From: Octadecabacter sp. | GTDB taxonomy: Bacteria; Pseudomonadota; Alphaproteobacteria; Rhodobacterales; Rhodobacteraceae | Length of the DNA stretch: 64,000 nt | NCBI GenBank assembly: GCA_028825445.1 | Contig: JAPKAD010000001.1 | Span: 224,820 to 288,819, forward strand | Reading direction: 5' to 3' | Shown: piece after piece, positions 50,246 to 59,241 of the stretch | How positions within the stretch are numbered: position 1 is the stretch's first letter | Layout: every line of letters starts with the position of its first letter | Notes under the pieces: model-generated | Told to the model about the DNA's origin: nothing | What the model saw: only the letters and a program-made list of their open reading frames with translations | Database searches by the model: none | Made by a program: the position numbers and the translations under genes

Positions 50246-51820
50246 ATGACACTTAATCTATCCATGCCCGGGCATGACGAATTAAAGCCACGTATTACCG
50301 TTTTCGGTGTTGGAGGGGCTGGCGGTAATGCCGTTAATAATATGATTGAACAAGAGCTTGAGGGTGTTGAATTCGTAGTGGCCAACACGGACGCACAGGC
50401 GCTTCAGCAGTCGCGTTCGCCTTCAAAAATTCAGATGGGTATAAAGGTTACCGAAGGTCTTGGTGCTGGCGCGCGAGCAACCATTGGTGCAGCAGCTGCG
50501 GAAGAGTCAATTGAGCAAATCGTTGATCATCTTGCTGGCGCACATATGTGTTTTATTACGGCAGGCATGGGTGGCGGTACTGGAACTGGTGCTGCTCCTA
50601 TTATCGCACAAGCAGCTCGCGAATTAGGTGTTCTTACCGTTGGAGTTGTAACTAAGCCGTTTCAATTTGAAGGCGGCAAGCGCATGAAGCAAGCCGATGA
50701 CGGCATTGAGGCCTTACAGAAAGTCGTCGACACGCTTATCATAATTCCTAATCAGAACCTTTTTCGTTTGGCTAATGAAAACACTACGTTTACCGAAGCA
50801 TTTGCTTTGGCAGATGACGTTCTTTATCAGGGTGTTAAGGGTGTGACTGACTTGATGGTCCGTCCTGGCCTTATCAATCTAGATTTTGCAGATGTTCGCG
50901 CTGTTATGGATGAAATGGGCAAGGCTATGATGGGTACTGGTGAGGCAGAAGGCCAAGATCGCGCTGTTCAGTCTGCTGAGAAAGCTATCGCGAATCCGCT
51001 GCTCGACGAAATTTCGCTTGAGGGAGCACGTGGTGTCTTGATCAATATCACGGGAGGTTACGATCTAACTTTGTTTGAGCTCGACGAAGCTGCTAACAAG
51101 ATTCGTGAAAAAGTCGACCCAGAAGCAAACATCATTGTTGGGTCCACTCTGGATACCAACATGGAAGGTAAGATGCGTGTTTCAGTTGTGGCGACTGGTA
51201 TAGATGCGGCTATTAAGACAGGTGATATGCCGGTTCCACGCCGCCCAATGTCAGCACCGTTGACACAACACGTATCAGCTGAAACTCGGATCGAGCAGGC
51301 AACTGTCGCCACGTCAATTGCTGCTGAAGTTGCAGTTCAGACTGCCCCCGAACCAACATTGTTTGATGAAACACCCGTCGTTCAACTGCAAGAGTCTACT
51401 TTTCAGGATGCTAAGTTTGACCCCACCTCTGATGCTGATTTGCCCCCTGCTGCCTATCAGCCACGCCGTGATATCGAAGTTGAAACATCAACTGAGGCGT
51501 TCGTAGCTCCGCAGCGCCCTGCAACCGGTGTGCCATCTCAAGAAACGCTTGAAAGACTGCGTTCAGCGGCGGCTCGAGCTAAACAAGCCACTGCTCCTAG
51601 TTCAGAACCGGTGGAGGCTGAAGAAGCCACAAAGCCACGGATGGGCGGTTTAAACAGCTTAATTAGCCGGATGACCGGTCATACTGAAGACCATTCTAGA
51701 GAACGTTCTCAACCTCAAGTGGAAGCTTTGAAGGAAGAGGCTCCAGTGCCGATGTCCCAAGCTGATGCTGACCAAGAGCGGATAGAAATCCCTGCTTTCT
51801 TGCGTCGTCAGGCGAACTAA
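50246..51820 (+). CDS. ftsZ: Cell division GTPase FtsZ
   Basis: A 524-residue tubulin homologue forming the Z ring. [11 protein letters not shown] (20-30), signature GGGTGTG at 109-115 and the T7 loop [11 protein letters not shown] are intact. After residue about 320 there is a long Pro/Ala/Glu-rich linker of about 190 residues, usual in alphaproteobacteria, and the conserved C-terminal peptide EIPAFLRRQ that binds FtsA. A 202-base gap before it probably holds its own promoter. Confidence 0.98.
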   Translation: MTLNLSMPGHDELKPRITVFGVGGAGGNAVNNMIEQELEGVEFVVANTDAQALQQSRSPSKIQMGIKVTEGLGAGARATIGAAAAEESIEQIVDHLAGAHMCFITAGMGGGTGTGAAPIIAQAARELGVLTVGVVTKPFQFEGGKRMKQADDGIEALQKVVDTLIIIPNQNLFRLANENTTFTEAFALADDVLYQGVKGVTDLMVRPGLINLDFADVRAVMDEMGKAMMGTGEAEGQDRAVQSAEKAIANPLLDEISLEGARGVLINITGGYDLTLFELDEAANKIREKVDPEANIIVGSTLDTNMEGKMRVSVVATGIDAAIKTGDMPVPRRPMSAPLTQHVSAETRIEQATVATSIAAEVAVQTAPEPTLFDETPVVQLQESTFQDAKFDPTSDADLPPAAYQPRRDIEVETSTEAFVAPQRPATGVPSQETLERLRSAAARAKQATAPSSEPVEAEEATKPRMGGLNSLISRMTGHTEDHSRERSQPQVEALKEEAPVPMSQADADQERIEIPAFLRRQAN

Positions 51821-51838
51821 CATAGTCAAAATTTAACA

Positions 51839-51871
51839 CAATAAGCCGCCTTTGGGTGGCTTATTTTTTTA
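51839..51871 (+). terminator. Rho-independent terminator after ftsZ
   Basis: ATAAGCCGCC pairs with GGTGGCTTAT across TTTG and is followed by seven T. It ends the ftsZ transcript and separates it from lpxC. Confidence 0.88.
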
Positions 51872-52015
51872 AAAAGTAGAATTTCTATGTTTAGTTTCTT
51901 AAATCGGCAATATTATGCCAGACTTTAAAGTACATGTTTCAGATGGTTGCAAAGTGTGTGTTGAGTGATTGTGTTCAACCTCTTAAATCGTTGTAAACAA
52001 TTTAAGGCAAGAAAC

Positions 52016-52936
52016 GTGCAAACTACCATTAACACCACAGTAACTTTTGAAGGAAAAGGGCTCCATTTTGGACAACCTGTGACTGTTATTGTGCGTCCAG
52101 CACCTGCAAATCACGGCATCGTTTTTCGCCGTATGGATGTCAATGTTAATATGTCTGACGTGCCTGCACTTTGGAACCACGTTATTGTTTCGCCTCTTCA
52201 TACACGTATTGAAAACGAATCTGGAACGTCTGTTTCAACAATTGAGCATATTATGGCTGCGTTGGCTGGTTGTGGATTGCATAATGCATTGGTTGAGGTG
52301 AATGGGCCGGAGATACCAATTCTTGACGGGTCCGCAGCGCAATTTGTTAAAGGTTTTTTACTTGCTGGCATACGTCGGTTGAACGCACCGCTGCGCGTGA
52401 TCGAGGTGCGAAAATTTGTTTCGGTAATAGTAGGAGAAGCACAAGCGCAGCTTGATCCAGCAGATACTTTGCTGATTAGGTTTGAAATTGACTTCGTGGA
52501 TCGTGCTATCGGCCATCAAGAAAAAACTTTAAATATGTCTAATGGAGCTTTCGTACGTGAGTTGTGTAATAGTCGCACATTCTGTCGCTCCTCGGATGTT
52601 GATGCTATGCGTGCGCAAGGCTTGGCTCTTGGTGGCACGCTTGAAAATGCGGTTGTGGTAGATGGAGAAAATGTGCTGAGTCCTGGTGGTTTGCGCCATA
52701 AGGATGAGGCTGTACGTCATAAAATGTTGGATGCACTAGGTGATTTGTATACGGCCGGCGCTCCAATTTTAGGCCTCTACACTGGGTGCAAAGCGGGCCA
52801 TGCAGTTACTAATGCATTGCTTTGTGCACTATTTGCGGATCCTGATGCATGGGCTTGGCGTGAGGCTGACGCTGATATTTCTGCGCGCTTACCAGGTGTT
52901 GGACTTCTTTGGGCAGACTTGCCAAAAGCTGCGTAG
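52016..52936 (+). CDS. lpxC: UDP-3-O-acyl-GlcNAc deacetylase (lipid A synthesis)
   Basis: A 306-residue Zn amidase, the first committed step of lipid A synthesis. The Zn ligands are H78 (STIEHIMAAL), H235 and D239 (RHKMLDALGDL); E77 is the general base and H262 (KAGHAVTNA) assists. I start at GTG 52016 (MQTTINTTVTFEGKGLHFG); an upstream GTG at 51965 adds 17 residues. In the second-strand motif the usual GLHSG is GLHFG here. Confidence 0.95.
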   Translation: MQTTINTTVTFEGKGLHFGQPVTVIVRPAPANHGIVFRRMDVNVNMSDVPALWNHVIVSPLHTRIENESGTSVSTIEHIMAALAGCGLHNALVEVNGPEIPILDGSAAQFVKGFLLAGIRRLNAPLRVIEVRKFVSVIVGEAQAQLDPADTLLIRFEIDFVDRAIGHQEKTLNMSNGAFVRELCNSRTFCRSSDVDAMRAQGLALGGTLENAVVVDGENVLSPGGLRHKDEAVRHKMLDALGDLYTAGAPILGLYTGCKAGHAVTNALLCALFADPDAWAWREADADISARLPGVGLLWADLPKAA

Positions 52937-52986
52937 TTAGTCTAAATTTTATAATTAATTTTACCCTGATATTAAACCTGCTTTAA

Positions 52987-53012
52987 GGCGTGCAAAAGGC
53001 ATTTTGCACGCC
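52987..53012. repeat. Perfect 11-bp inverted repeat between lpxC and bamD
   Basis: GGCGTGCAAAA pairs perfectly with TTTTGCACGCC around GGCA. There is no T-run on either side. It may be a transcription attenuator, an mRNA-end stabiliser or a protein-binding site. Confidence 0.8.
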
Positions 53013-53076
53013 AAATTTGTATGCTATAGTACTTTAGAGTAATATTCTAAAATTAATCGTGAGCGGGGGCGCTTCC

Positions 53077-53931
53077 ATGTCAGGCCGCAGCAGTATCTGC
53101 AGAATTCGAAATAGTCTGGTAACAGGCACAGTTATGCTTTGCTTACTGGCAGGCTGCAATTCATTTGATGGTCGTGCAATCAATGAGCTTGACGCGTTTA
53201 CAGCACGTCAAATCTTTGAACGTGGTGAGTTTGAGCTAGAACGCGATCGAGCTGAGGATGCGGTGTTCTATTTTGGTGAAATCGAACGTCTTTATCCATA
53301 TTCTGAATGGGCAAAACGTGCGTTGATTATGCAGGCTTTTGCTTATCATCGTGACGTGGATTACCCTAACTCTCGTGCAGCTGCCCAACGGTACATTGAT
53401 TTCTATCCTGTGGATAAAGATGCAGCCTATGCACAGTATTTGCTCGCGCTGAGCTATTATGATCAGATTGATGAAATCGGTCGTGATCAGGGCCTAACGT
53501 TTCAAGCACTACAAGCATTGCGTGTTGTAATCGAACGCTATCCAAACACTGAATATGCGCGTTCGTCCGTGCTGAAATTTGATCTTGCCTTCGACCACCT
53601 CGCCGCAAAAGAAATGGAAATTGGCCGTTATTACCTAAAGCGTGATCATTTTGCGGCGTCTATCAATCGTTTTCGTATAGTAGTGCAGGATTTTCAAACT
53701 ACTTCCCAAACTCCAGAAGCTTTGCATCGTTTGGTTGAAAGCTATCTTTCTCTAGGTCTCGTTGAAGAAGCGCAGACTGCTGGGGCGATTCTTGGCTATA
53801 ACTATCAGTCAACTGAATGGTACGGAGAAAGCTTTGCGCTGCTAACAAGTCAGGGGCTTGAGCCGGTCTTAATTGGGGATAATTGGTTGTCAGCCATCTA
53901 TCGTCAGATGGTCCGCGGCGAATGGTTATAG
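53077..53931 (+). CDS. bamD: Outer-membrane assembly lipoprotein BamD
   Basis: A 284-residue lipoprotein of the BAM complex. The lipobox is LLAGC with C27 as the lipidated residue. Tetratricopeptide-type helices follow (RQIFERGEFELERDRAEDA, YLLALSYYDQI, YPNTEYARSS). I start at ATG 53077, preceded by GGGGGCG; GTG 53059 adds six residues. Confidence 0.95.
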   Translation: MSGRSSICRIRNSLVTGTVMLCLLAGCNSFDGRAINELDAFTARQIFERGEFELERDRAEDAVFYFGEIERLYPYSEWAKRALIMQAFAYHRDVDYPNSRAAAQRYIDFYPVDKDAAYAQYLLALSYYDQIDEIGRDQGLTFQALQALRVVIERYPNTEYARSSVLKFDLAFDHLAAKEMEIGRYYLKRDHFAASINRFRIVVQDFQTTSQTPEALHRLVESYLSLGLVEEAQTAGAILGYNYQSTEWYGESFALLTSQGLEPVLIGDNWLSAIYRQMVRGEWL

Positions 53932-53940
53932 GCGGGCAAA

Positions 53941-55590
53941 ATGCTCTGCAATCTTGATATTCGTGATATGCTTATCATAGACCGGCTTGAACTCTCGTTT
54001 CAACCAGGCTTGAATGTTTTGACTGGTGAGACTGGTGCTGGGAAGTCGATCTTACTCGATTCACTTGGTTTTGTGCTTGGATGGAGGGGCCGAGCAGAGC
54101 TTGTTAGGCAAGGCGCCGATCAAGGCGAGGTTATCGCTGAGTTCAATTTATCTAAGAATCATGGTGCTTGGGACGTGTTGCGTGAGGCAGGTTTGAGCTA
54201 TGATGCTGCGCTAATTCTGCGGCGGATTAACAGCCGTGATGGACGTAAAACTGCATGGATAAATGACCGGCGTGTCAGTGGCGATATTTTGCGTGCGGTG
54301 TCTGCAACACTGGTTGAATTACACGGTCAGCATGATGATCATGGAATGTTAAATCCGCGCAAGCATAGGATATTGCTTGATGATTTTGGTAATTTAGCGC
54401 CAAAATTAGCAGCAGTTTGTGTTGCTTGGAAAGACCTAACCGCTGCAAAAAAAATACTATCTACAGCAGAAATTCGAGTTGCAGAATTGCAAGCTGAGGA
54501 AGAATTTTTGCGTCACACTGTCGCCGAACTTGATGAATTATCGCCAAGTGCTGGTGAGGATGCGGAACTTGATAAACAGCGCCGTAAAATGCAGGCAGCT
54601 GAAAAAATTGGTGAAGATATTCACAAATCATATCAAGCACTTGGAATTAATGGGGCCGAAGGTCAACTTATTGATGCGGTACGCTGGTTAGGTGATGCTT
54701 CTGAGCAAGCAGATGGAACGCTGGAAGGGCCATTGGCAGCGCTGGAACGGGCCATAATTGAACTTGGGGAAGCGCAGTCCGGTATTGAAGCTTGTGTTGC
54801 TGAACTTGCGTTCAATCCTTATGATTTAGAACAAGCTGAAGAACGTCTTTTCGCAATTCGTGGCTTAGCGCGTAAGCACAACGTTCTAGCAGACGAACTT
54901 GGCTCTTTTGCAGACGCCCTGCGTAGCAGGTTACGCGCGTTAGATCGTGGTGAGTCTGATCTTGCAGAACTTAACGCTATATTGGATGTAGCACAGGTGA
55001 CCTATGATGATGCGGCTAATGGTCTAAGTGACGCGCGGCGTAAATGGGCGATTAAGTTGGACATGGCAATGGCCAAGGAGTTGGCACCACTTAAAATGGA
55101 ACGCGCTGTTTTTGCGACTGAAATCACGACTTCAAATCCAGGGCCTGATGGTGTTGATACCGTATCCTTTACTGTTGCCACTAACCCCGGTGCACCGGCT
55201 GGACCCATTGGGAAAATCGCATCAGGTGGTGAATTAAGCCGATTTTTACTAGCGTTAAAAGTCTGTCTAACTGGGACAGATTCAGGTCTTACACTGATTT
55301 TTGATGAAATTGATCGCGGCGTTGGCGGTGCAACCGCAGATGCTGTCGGTCGGCGTCTATCGCAGTTGGCGTCTCAAGGTCAGGTCTTAGTTGTAACACA
55401 CAGTCCACAAGTCGCTGCCTTGGGTGACCATCATTGGCGAGTTGAGAAGCGTCAGACAAAAGAAGCGACAGTGTCGACAGTTGTTGGTCTTGTTGGTTCT
55501 GACCGCATTGATGAAATTGCCCGCATGCTCAGTGGAGATCGTATCACAGATGAAGCCCGCGCTGCTGCTATTGCGTTACTTCCAGTCTAA
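53941..55590 (+). CDS. recN: DNA repair protein RecN (SMC-like ATPase)
   Basis: A 549-residue SMC-family ATPase for double-strand-break repair. Walker A GETGAGKSILLDSLG (29-43), a coiled-coil middle of about 150-350 rich in Glu/Ala/Arg, the ABC signature SGGELSRF, and Walker B LIFDEIDRGVGG. Only nine bases separate it from bamD. Confidence 0.96.
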   Translation: MLCNLDIRDMLIIDRLELSFQPGLNVLTGETGAGKSILLDSLGFVLGWRGRAELVRQGADQGEVIAEFNLSKNHGAWDVLREAGLSYDAALILRRINSRDGRKTAWINDRRVSGDILRAVSATLVELHGQHDDHGMLNPRKHRILLDDFGNLAPKLAAVCVAWKDLTAAKKILSTAEIRVAELQAEEEFLRHTVAELDELSPSAGEDAELDKQRRKMQAAEKIGEDIHKSYQALGINGAEGQLIDAVRWLGDASEQADGTLEGPLAALERAIIELGEAQSGIEACVAELAFNPYDLEQAEERLFAIRGLARKHNVLADELGSFADALRSRLRALDRGESDLAELNAILDVAQVTYDDAANGLSDARRKWAIKLDMAMAKELAPLKMERAVFATEITTSNPGPDGVDTVSFTVATNPGAPAGPIGKIASGGELSRFLLALKVCLTGTDSGLTLIFDEIDRGVGGATADAVGRRLSQLASQGQVLVVTHSPQVAALGDHHWRVEKRQTKEATVSTVVGLVGSDRIDEIARMLSGDRITDEARAAAIALLPV

Positions 55591-55619
55591 TTGACTACTC
55601 TACGTCATGTGGTTTATAA

Positions 55620-56993
55620 TCAGTTTTGGCGTACTACTTTTCCGGGGTTCATGATATTTAATGGGTCTAGCGTTTTTTTGATTTGCCCCATGACATCCCA
55701 GCCCATACCGTGTTCTGCAGCCATATATGGCATCTTACCTAGCCCTATGCCATGCTCGCCAGTTACTGTTCCACCAAATGCTATGGCCCGATTTGCAATG
55801 CGTTCGGATAAGTCAAGTGCTGCCCGTTTCTCATGTGAATTTTCGGGGGTGACTAATAAAATTGCGTGAAAATTACCATCGCCGACATGTCCCAAAATAG
55901 GTGCAGAGATAGGTGCGAGGTCTATGTCGGCTTGGGTTTCTGCGATTGCCTGAGCAAGTTTGCTGATTGGCACGCAGACATCTGTTACAATCGCTGTCGC
56001 CCCTTTCTTTGATGAAAGGATCGCCCAATACACATGGTGTCGCATTTGCCAAAGGCGGGTGCGTTCTTCGGGTTTTGTTGCCCATGAAAACGCAGACCCG
56101 CCAAAGTCTTGTGCGATATTGCCAAAGCGTTCTGCTTGTTCTGCCACACTTGCATCCGATCCGTGAAATTCGACCATCAAGTGTGGGGTTACTGGAAAGT
56201 TTGCTTTGGAATAGGCGTTCACTGCAGCGACGCTGGCCGCGTCCAAAAATTCTATCCGCGCCATCGGGATACCCATAGCGATGGTAGTAGTGACTGCCTC
56301 AACGGCAGCATCGATAGTGACAAACGCACAAGTGGCGGCAGCGATGGCTTCGGGTTGGCCCTGCAGTTTAAGTGTCAGTTCGGTGATCAACCCCAGCGTG
56401 CCCTCAGATCCGACCATTAGCGCGGTCAGATCGTAACCCGCGGATGATTTCCGGGCGCCGGACCCTGTGCGGATAATCCGGCCATCTGCCAGAACGATTT
56501 CCAGTGCCATAACATTGTCGCGCATGGTGCCATAACGCACAGCGGTTGTGCCGCTAGCCCGTGTTGCAGCCATGCCGCCAAGGGATGCATTGGCACCGGG
56601 ATCGACGGGAAAAAATAGTCCCGATGCGCGCAAGTCTTCATTTAAAGTTTCGCGCGTTATTCCGGGTTGAACGCAAACTGTCATGTCGGCTCTATTTATT
56701 GCAAGCACTTGGGACATATTTCGAAAATCTATAGTGATTCCGCCTCGTGTCGCCAGTGTGTGCCCTTCGAGTGATGTCCCCGCGCCGTAGCCAACTACGG
56801 GGCAGTGATGCTGAGCACAAGTTTTCACAATTTTTGAAACTTCATCCGTGTTGCATGGATAGGCAACAGCGTCGGGAAATGACGGATCAAAGTGTGCTTC
56901 GCTCTGGCCGTGTGCTGACAAATCAGACTTGGACAGTGACAGCCGATCGCCTAACATTGTTGTAAGCGCTTCAATGGCTGCATTAATGAACAT
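55620..56993 (-). CDS. FAD-linked oxidase, D-lactate dehydrogenase (cytochrome)/GlcD type
   Basis: A 457-residue VAO/PCMH flavoprotein. FAD-binding VVGYGAGTSLEGHT (66-79), PVDPGANASLGGMAATRASG and VGSEGTLGLITELTLKL form the FAD domain; GHVGDGNFHAILL and TGEHGIGLGK are the C-terminal catalytic motifs. D-lactate or glycolate oxidation is likely, but the exact substrate cannot be read here. It converges with recN (29-base gap). Confidence 0.92.
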   Translation of the reverse strand: MFINAAIEALTTMLGDRLSLSKSDLSAHGQSEAHFDPSFPDAVAYPCNTDEVSKIVKTCAQHHCPVVGYGAGTSLEGHTLATRGGITIDFRNMSQVLAINRADMTVCVQPGITRETLNEDLRASGLFFPVDPGANASLGGMAATRASGTTAVRYGTMRDNVMALEIVLADGRIIRTGSGARKSSAGYDLTALMVGSEGTLGLITELTLKLQGQPEAIAAATCAFVTIDAAVEAVTTTIAMGIPMARIEFLDAASVAAVNAYSKANFPVTPHLMVEFHGSDASVAEQAERFGNIAQDFGGSAFSWATKPEERTRLWQMRHHVYWAILSSKKGATAIVTDVCVPISKLAQAIAETQADIDLAPISAPILGHVGDGNFHAILLVTPENSHEKRAALDLSERIANRAIAFGGTVTGEHGIGLGKMPYMAAEHGMGWDVMGQIKKTLDPLNIMNPGKVVRQN

Positions 56994-57064
56994 GGAATAC
57001 TCCTCTATTAGATATCCAGAGCCTAAGATACTGTGACGCCTGAGTGAAGAGGTAAGGGGACAAT

Positions 57065-58753
57065 ATGACGGAGCTGCAGAAATCTCTGATTAGGCAGAAA
57101 GTCGACGTTGCTTTAACAGCTTGTCGTAGTGGCTGGCACGTGCTTCGAACCCGTATTCTATTTCAAATTCAGTTCTGGTTTATTGCGCTATTTGTTGGTA
57201 TTTTAGCTAGTATTGCTGCGATTGGGTTCCGGTTTGGAATTGAGACTTTTCAAGCGTGGCTGTACCAAACCGATGATGTAGCGTATTTGAGATCAGATGC
57301 GGCTCTGCTGGATTGGTGGTGGATACTTTTGATCCCAATGATTGGTGGACTGGCTGTTGGAGTGATTTTGAACAGGTTCACTGATGACGGGCGCGTGCGA
57401 TCTGTAGCGGATGTGATTGAGGGTGCTGCCCTTTATGATGGGCGAGTTGAGGGGCGCAAAGGACTTTTGTCTTCACTGGCTTCTTTCATTACGCTTTCAA
57501 CTGGAGGATCGACTGGCCGCGAAGGTCCGGTAGTGCATCTGGCAGCAATCTTGTCGACCTATGTTAGTCGCCTGATCTGCGCTGACAGCATCACGGGCCG
57601 CGATTTGTTAGGCTGTGCAGTGGCAGCGGCCGTATCTGCAAGTTTTAACGCCCCCATCGCAGGCGCACTTTTCGCACTTGAAGTCGTGCTGCGCCACTTT
57701 GCAGTGCACGCCTTTGCACCAATTGTTATTGCGTCCGTTGCGGGTACTGTCATCAATCGTTCGATTTATGGAGACGTCACTGGGTTTCTTCTTTCAAACG
57801 AAAACATTATGCCGTTTAACGTTGAACTTCCAGCGTTCTTGATACTTGGATTACTTTGTGGATTGATTGCTGTAGTTCTTATGCGGACAATTTTTTGGTT
57901 TGATACGATGGGCACCACGTTGCAATCCTCTTGGTGTATTCCGAAGTTTTTGCGGCCGATGATTGCTGGGACACTGCTTGGTGCATTGGCTATTTACTAT
58001 CCTCACATCATTGGTGTTGGTTTTGAAACAACGTCAGACGCATTGACGGGTCGTTTGGTCATGCATGAGGCTATTGTGTTTGTGTTTATCAAGATTGTCG
58101 CTGTAGCAATTACTATGGCAGGCCGTATGGGTGGTGGGGTTTTCTCACCATCTCTGATGATCGGTGCCATGTCAGGTCTTGCATTCGGCATCGTTGCAAC
58201 AGGAATTTTTCCCAATGTGTCAAGTGATTATACGCTTTACGCTCTTGCGGGAATGGGGGCTGTGACAGCGGCAGTACTGGGAGCCCCGATTTCAACCACA
58301 TTGATTGTGTTTGAATTGACGGGAAATTGGCAGACGGGGATCGCGGTGATGGTGTCTGTGTCATTGTCTTCTGCAGTGGCTTCAAAATTGGTGCATCGCA
58401 GCTTCTTTTTGACGCAATTGGAACGGCGCGGCGTACATTTGGCTGCTGGTCCACAGGCCTATCTGTTGGGTACTTTTAAAGTGGAAAGCGTTATGCGCAG
58501 AGCTGAGCATTCGAAGGCTGCTGATCCTAAAATCTGCGCAGCACTCATCCTTGAAGGCACCTACATTTACCAAGAATTAATGCTCGATCAAGCAATGCCA
58601 ATTTTGGAAGCGACTGGATCAGGTTTTATCCCAGTTGTTGCCGCCGTAACTGGCGAAGGCCCACCGGAACTGAAGGGCGCATTGTTCCAAGTTGATGTCC
58701 TGCGCGTTTTTAACCGCGCCTTGGCCGCAAAAGCTGCTGAAGAACATTCATAA
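57065..58753 (+). CDS. ClC-family chloride channel/transporter
   Basis: A 562-residue polytopic ClC protein. The gating Glu is E153 in GREGP (151-155). ASFNAPIAGALFALEVVL gives E205, while the adjacent position that is the internal proton glutamate in ClC-ec1 (E203) appears to be V206, as in ClC channels; this alignment is by eye. A membrane-embedded core of about 430 residues is followed by a C-terminal region with a degenerate CBS-like domain (SVMRRAEHSK ... GSGFIPVVAAV). SD AGGGGA precedes ATG. Confidence 0.9.
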   Translation: MTELQKSLIRQKVDVALTACRSGWHVLRTRILFQIQFWFIALFVGILASIAAIGFRFGIETFQAWLYQTDDVAYLRSDAALLDWWWILLIPMIGGLAVGVILNRFTDDGRVRSVADVIEGAALYDGRVEGRKGLLSSLASFITLSTGGSTGREGPVVHLAAILSTYVSRLICADSITGRDLLGCAVAAAVSASFNAPIAGALFALEVVLRHFAVHAFAPIVIASVAGTVINRSIYGDVTGFLLSNENIMPFNVELPAFLILGLLCGLIAVVLMRTIFWFDTMGTTLQSSWCIPKFLRPMIAGTLLGALAIYYPHIIGVGFETTSDALTGRLVMHEAIVFVFIKIVAVAITMAGRMGGGVFSPSLMIGAMSGLAFGIVATGIFPNVSSDYTLYALAGMGAVTAAVLGAPISTTLIVFELTGNWQTGIAVMVSVSLSSAVASKLVHRSFFLTQLERRGVHLAAGPQAYLLGTFKVESVMRRAEHSKAADPKICAALILEGTYIYQELMLDQAMPILEATGSGFIPVVAAVTGEGPPELKGALFQVDVLRVFNRALAAKAAEEHS

Positions 58754-58804
58754 TGGTGTACCAATGACTCTCGAACTTGATATAGTAAATTCTGAACCTA
58801 AAAT

Positions 58805-59146
58805 CTAAAGTTGTTCAACCACGACATTATCGACGAAAAAAGCTACATAATCTTTGATCTGCGTAAAGTCGTCTTTGGGGGCTTCGTAGGACCATGTTGT
58901 GTCTTTATAAGTACCGCTTTTTGCAATTAAATTATAATAAGTTGCGGTACCTTTGTGTGGGCAGATCGTCGAGGTCTCGGATTTATCAAAAAATGCCATA
59001 GAAATATCGGCACGTGGAAAATAAATTACAAATGGCTTGTCGCCCTCGACCACCTTTAACGCATTGTTGCTTTCCCCCAGAACGGCACCCGCAGCACGGA
59101 TAACCCAAGTTCCTGTTGCAGGCTCAATTTTGGTATGATCTGACAT
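58805..59146 (-). CDS. DUF427 (NTP_transf_9) protein
   Basis: A 113-residue single-domain protein with the DUF427 features YFPRADISMAFF, CPHKGTATYYNL and WSYEAPKDDFTQIKDYVAFF. Function unknown. It is probably co-transcribed with the aminopeptidase gene upstream of it on the minus strand (95-base gap). Confidence 0.88.
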   Translation of the reverse strand: MSDHTKIEPATGTWVIRAAGAVLGESNNALKVVEGDKPFVIYFPRADISMAFFDKSETSTICPHKGTATYYNLIAKSGTYKDTTWSYEAPKDDFTQIKDYVAFFVDNVVVEQL

Positions 59147-59241
59147 AAGTATTTCCCCCCAGAAGCGGTTTTCCCGTGACTTTTATGACCATGGATATCG
59201 GTCTAAGCGCCTGACTTTAAGGCAACTTAGCGATTAAATGG

